Source of the DNA: Rhizobium phaseoli
GTDB taxonomy: Bacteria; Pseudomonadota; Alphaproteobacteria; Rhizobiales; Rhizobiaceae
Length of the DNA stretch: 34,251 bases
Assembly: GCF_010668805.1 (NCBI RefSeq)
Contig: NZ_WUFT01000035.1
Span: 1-34,251, forward strand
Direction: 5' to 3'
The notes under the pieces are model-generated. The model saw only the letters and a list, made by a program, of their open reading frames with translations, made no database searches and was not told where the DNA came from. Numbering within the stretch: position 1 is the stretch's first letter; each line of letters begins with the position of its first letter. The translations under genes were made by a program, and so were the position numbers. Below are positions 31,181 to 34,251 of this stretch, piece after piece.

Positions 31181-32845
31181 ATGAGCGAGCACATGGAATC
31201 CACCGAACGCGAAAGCATGGAATTCGACGTGGTGATCGTCGGCGCAGGCCCGGCCGGTCTTTCGGCGGCGATCCGGCTGAAGCAGGTCAATCCGGAGCTT
31301 TCCGTCGTCGTTCTGGAAAAGGGTGCCGAGGTCGGCGCGCATATCCTGTCGGGCGCCGTCGTCGATCCGATCGGCATCGACCGGCTGCTGCCGGGCTGGC
31401 GCGAGGAGGAGGGGCATCCCTTCAAGACCGAGGTCAAGGACGACCAGTTCCTGCTGCTCGGTCCCGCAGGCTCCATCCGCCTGCCGAATTTCGCCATGCC
31501 GCCTTTGATGAACAATCACGGCAATTACATCGTTTCGCTCGGTCTGGTCTGTCGATGGCTGGCCGAGAAGGCCGAAGCGCTGGGTGTCGAGATCTATCCG
31601 GGTTTTGCCGCAACCGAAGTGCTCTACAATGATCATGGCGCCGTCATCGGTGTCGCCACCGGCGACATGGGCGTCGAGAAGAACGGCGAGCCCGGCCTGA
31701 ACTTTGCCCGCGGCATGGAGCTTCTTGGCAAATACACGCTGATCGGCGAGGGCGTGCGTGGCTCCCTTGCCAAGCAGCTGATTGCCAAGTTCGATCTCTC
31801 GAAGGATCGCGAACCGCAAAAGTTCGGCATCGGCATCAAGGAACTCTGGCAGGTGAAGCCAGAGAACCACAAGCAAGGTCTCGTCCAGCATTCGTTCGGT
31901 TGGCCGCTCGGCATAAAGACCGGGGGCGGTTCGTTCCTCTATCACCTTGAGGATAACCTGGTCGCCGTCGGCTTCGTCATCCACCTCAACTACAAGAACC
32001 CCTATCTCTATCCGTTCGAGGAATTCCAGCGCTTCAAGACGCATCCCTCGATCCGCGGCACCTTCGAGGGTGGCAAGCGGCTGACCTATGGCGCCCGCGC
32101 GATCACCGAGGGCGGCTACCAGTCGGTGCCGAAGCTGACCTTCCCCGGCGGCGCGCTGATTGGCTGTTCCGCCGGTTTCGTCAACGTGCCGCGCATCAAG
32201 GGCAGCCATAATGCGGTGCTGTCGGGCATGCTCGCCGCCGAAAAGCTCGCCGATGCCATCGCCGCGGGCCGGGGCAATGACGAGGTGATCGAGATCGAGA
32301 ACGGCTGGCGCGACAGCGCCATCGGCCAGGACCTGAAGCGGGTGCGCAACGTCAAACCGCTGTGGTCGAAGCTCGGCACGGCAGCCGGCGTCGCGCTCGG
32401 CGGTCTCGACATGTGGACCAATACGCTGTTCGGCTTCTCGTTCTTCGGCACGCTGAAACACGGCAAGACCGATGCGCAATCGCTGGAGCCGGCGTCCATG
32501 CACAAGCCGATCGCCTATCCGAAGCCCGACGGCGTGCTGACCTTCGACCGTCTCTCCTCGGTGTTCCTGTCGAACACCAATCACGAGGAAAACGAACCGG
32601 TGCACCTGAAGGTCAAGGACATGGCCCTGCAGAAGCGCTCCGAACACGACGTCTTCGCCGGTCCCTCGACGCGCTACTGTCCGGCCGGTGTCTACGAATG
32701 GGTGGAAAAGGACGGCCAGGACGTCTTCGTCATCAATGCTCAGAACTGCGTCCACTGCAAGACCTGCGACATCAAGGACCCCAACCAAAACATCACCTGG
32801 GTGCCGCCGCAGGGCGGCGAGGGGCCGGTGTATCCGAATATGTAG
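31181..32845 (+). CDS. Electron transfer flavoprotein-ubiquinone oxidoreductase (ETF dehydrogenase)
   Basis: The 554-residue inner-membrane-associated enzyme takes electrons from ETF and reduces ubiquinone. It has an N-terminal FAD fold (VVIVGAGPAGLSAAIRL, about residues 14-31), a middle quinone/FAD region (GGALIGCSAGFVNVPRIKG) and a C-terminal 4Fe-4S site with CVHCKTCDIKDPNQ plus the upstream Cys of YCPAGVYEW. Length matches bacterial ETF-QO (about 550). It starts 12 bases after folD and is the last gene of the operon, so the operon carries its own full electron path from amine to quinone pool. No clear terminator was seen before the convergent iclR gene. Confidence 0.95.
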   Translation: MSEHMESTERESMEFDVVIVGAGPAGLSAAIRLKQVNPELSVVVLEKGAEVGAHILSGAVVDPIGIDRLLPGWREEEGHPFKTEVKDDQFLLLGPAGSIRLPNFAMPPLMNNHGNYIVSLGLVCRWLAEKAEALGVEIYPGFAATEVLYNDHGAVIGVATGDMGVEKNGEPGLNFARGMELLGKYTLIGEGVRGSLAKQLIAKFDLSKDREPQKFGIGIKELWQVKPENHKQGLVQHSFGWPLGIKTGGGSFLYHLEDNLVAVGFVIHLNYKNPYLYPFEEFQRFKTHPSIRGTFEGGKRLTYGARAITEGGYQSVPKLTFPGGALIGCSAGFVNVPRIKGSHNAVLSGMLAAEKLADAIAAGRGNDEVIEIENGWRDSAIGQDLKRVRNVKPLWSKLGTAAGVALGGLDMWTNTLFGFSFFGTLKHGKTDAQSLEPASMHKPIAYPKPDGVLTFDRLSSVFLSNTNHEENEPVHLKVKDMALQKRSEHDVFAGPSTRYCPAGVYEWVEKDGQDVFVINAQNCVHCKTCDIKDPNQNITWVPPQGGEGPVYPNM

Positions 32846-32962
32846 CCTATAAGTAAGGAAGGGTATGCGAATTACGCCGCGCTTCGCCAGGAACCCATTC
32901 GGGACGTCGAGAACGCTCGGTTAGCGAATTAATACGCTTGTTTCGAGCAGCTTCAGGGTAGT

Positions 32963-33805
32963 TTACTGCTGTATCTGAGCCCCTTTCGGAAACTCCTTTC
33001 TCGCCCGAACTACTATTGGATTTGGCTCAGAACCCAAGGATCGAGTCACCTCGATTGAGGCTTGGAGTACCTCCCCTACAATGAGCTGCTGCTTTTCCTC
33101 TGACATTCTTGATGCAACCGAAGCTACTGCCAAAGCCCCAAGCGAATAACCGCTGCTATCGAAGATCGGTGCTGCGATTCCGATCACTTCAGTCTCAAAG
33201 CTCCTCTCGGCAATTGCAAAACCACGTTCGCGGATCAGCGAGAGCCTTTCTTTGAGTTGCTGAGGCCTCCGCAACGTGAGTTCCGTATGGCCTGCGAATT
33301 CTTGGGAAGACATAACTATATCGATGACGTTCGGTGGAGCGAAAGCGAGATACGCGAGCCCGGATGCGGTAGCATGGAAGGGTAGTAGCTGCGAAGGGTC
33401 AACGAAGACACGCGTGGAGCGTTGGGGTTCGGCGATGGCGATCGTCATAAGGGCATTGTCTGCGGCTAGAGCAGCGTGTGCGGTCTCGGATGTGTCCAGT
33501 GCCAAGCGGTCTACGATTGGTTGAAGTACGGAAACGATCGGAAAGCACGCTTCTCGAATCCTCGCGAAGCGCAAAACACTCGTTCCGAGGCGATACCTCT
33601 TGGTGCTGGCATCCTGCTCCACAAAGCCATGCTTTGTGAGCGAAACTAGAATTCGCAGGGTCGTGGCCTTGTCGAGTTCCGCCCTGCGCGCAAGATCGCT
33701 GAGCCCAAACTCGGGCGTCGAGATCGTAAAAAAGCTTAATAGGCTGAAAGCTTTGTCAACTGTACGCATTGCGATGGGGGCTTTTTTGGGGGCCGGTTGC
33801 GACAA
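32963..33805 (-). CDS. IclR-family transcriptional regulator
   Basis: The 280-residue protein has an N-terminal winged helix (about 13-75; VDKAFSLLSFF, LSDLARRAELDKATTLRILV) and a C-terminal IclR effector domain (about 90-265; PFHATASGLAYLAFAP, ERGFAIAERSFETEVIGIAAPIFD, GALAVA). The likely start is a TTG at 33805 with AAGGAA about five bases upstream; the ATG at codon 13 (33769) has no visible ribosome binding site. It converges on the ETF-QO gene. IclR proteins often control aromatic or amine catabolic operons, so it may regulate the 13.6-kb operon or an unseen gene to the right. The target and effector cannot be told here. Confidence 0.88.
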   Translation of the reverse strand: MSQPAPKKAPIAMRTVDKAFSLLSFFTISTPEFGLSDLARRAELDKATTLRILVSLTKHGFVEQDASTKRYRLGTSVLRFARIREACFPIVSVLQPIVDRLALDTSETAHAALAADNALMTIAIAEPQRSTRVFVDPSQLLPFHATASGLAYLAFAPPNVIDIVMSSQEFAGHTELTLRRPQQLKERLSLIRERGFAIAERSFETEVIGIAAPIFDSSGYSLGALAVASVASRMSEEKQQLIVGEVLQASIEVTRSLGSEPNPIVVRARKEFPKGAQIQQ

Positions 33806-34156
33806 CGGGATTCCTTTAGCCTAAGAGGGCATTTAACGAATTTAAACCGAAGGCGATAATGATGAACCTTACAGGTTCAGTCAACTCTCACATCACCGCC
33901 CCAGCCTTCATATCAGCCTTCGCGAAAGATACCGGAATAATCGGCGGTGCGCCAAGGATCATCAGAATTGACAATCAAGGTCTAGCCGTTCAATATATAT
34001 CCATCGGTGACAATAATGGACCGTACTCAATGAAGCCCCGTGAGAGCAGCGCATCTCCCGCTATCTACCTTCGATCCTCACTTCAGTTCCATAAATGTGG
34101 TTATGCAATATAGTATAACATAACGGTACATTCTATCTCGAACTGCAACAAAGGCG
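33806..34156. other. Non-coding or poorly supported stretch upstream of iclR
   Basis: This 351-base AT-richer region has no recognisable gene. A plus-strand frame of 84 codons begins at 33859 behind GAAGGCG, but its product matches nothing I know and its base composition is non-coding in character. The region presumably includes the iclR promoter on the minus strand. Confidence 0.4.
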
Positions 34157-34251
34157 CTAAGCTGCCTGCTTTTCGGGAGCCGTGGTTTGATCCGTACCTT
34201 TTCGCATTTGAGTTTTGACGAACGCCGATCGATTTCCAGGATGTTGGATCA
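34157..34251 (-). CDS. Possible C-terminal end of an unknown protein, cut by the window edge
   Basis: On the minus strand a frame enters from the right edge and runs 30 residues to a TAG at 34157-34159. The visible end is polar and lysine/glutamine-rich (for example RKGTDQTTAPEKQAA), in keeping with a disordered C-terminus. I cannot assign a family, and a chance open frame of this length is quite possible. Confidence 0.25.
   Translation of the reverse strand, partial: IQHPGNRSAFVKTQMRKGTDQTTAPEKQAA

Noticed and set aside
30782..32788. A very long open frame (668 codons) on the minus strand opposite folD and the ETF-QO gene
   Set aside because: It is the mirror of strongly GC-biased coding sequence. 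The plus-strand products are unmistakable enzymes and the antisense product has no recognisable domain.
33859..34113. An 84-codon plus-strand frame upstream of iclR
   Set aside because: A modest ribosome binding site, but no recognisable sequence features and non-coding base composition; kept only as a note in the intergenic entry.

Overview
The window reads as accessory or chromid-type DNA of a Rhizobiales alphaproteobacterium (Rhizobium, Agrobacterium, Ensifer or Mesorhizobium type). The protein styles (DadA/DadX, HmgA/FahA/MaiA, an acetoacetyl-CoA synthetase, ETF/ETF-QO), the GC-rich coding and the tight polycistronic layout support this; species cannot be decided from the sequence. No rRNA, tRNA or CRISPR array was seen.

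Layout. 1-127: tail of an IS3-family insertion sequence. 402-1841: APC-family amino acid/amine permease. 2174-5164: alanine catabolism module, dadA and dadX on the minus strand, divergent from an Lrp/AsnC regulator. 5343-7535: dCache-type chemoreceptor (minus). 7841-8971: maiA-marR operon (minus), divergent from a plus-strand operon at 9069-14551 (hmgA, fahA, MBL-fold protein, class A flavin monooxygenase, DUF2783-like small protein), followed by acetoacetyl-CoA synthetase (14711-16666). 16741-18977: minus-strand operon of a 67-residue unknown protein, a HAD hydrolase and a class III aminotransferase. 19236-32845: one long plus-strand run with minimal gaps: aldehyde dehydrogenase, DMGDH-like flavoprotein-GcvT fusion, Tm-1-like protein, TMADH-like Fe-S flavoprotein, stand-alone GcvT-like protein, etfB, etfA, purU, folD, ETF-QO. 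32963-33805: IclR regulator (minus). The last 445 bases hold little that can be supported.

How the genes may work together (inference). The 19-33 kb operon looks like a complete oxidative N-demethylation machine. Two different flavoenzyme demethylases would pass methyl carbons to tetrahydrofolate through GcvT domains. FolD and PurU would turn methylene-THF into formate plus free THF. ETF and ETF-QO would carry the electrons to quinone. The neighbouring aminotransferase and aldehyde dehydrogenase could convert the resulting primary amine to aldehyde and acid. The monooxygenase could hydroxylate an aromatic acid to homogentisate, which HmgA, MaiA, FahA and acetoacetyl-CoA synthetase take to fumarate and acetoacetyl-CoA. 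Read as one unit, the window could encode catabolism of an N-methylated aromatic amine (for example an N-methyltyramine/hordenine-type plant compound). That is a hypothesis; the two halves could equally be independent pathways lying side by side.

A regulatory clue ties chemotaxis to the aromatic half. An inverted repeat in the hmgA/maiA intergenic region (9014-9029) recurs, with the same arms and spacing, upstream of the chemoreceptor gene (7602-7617).
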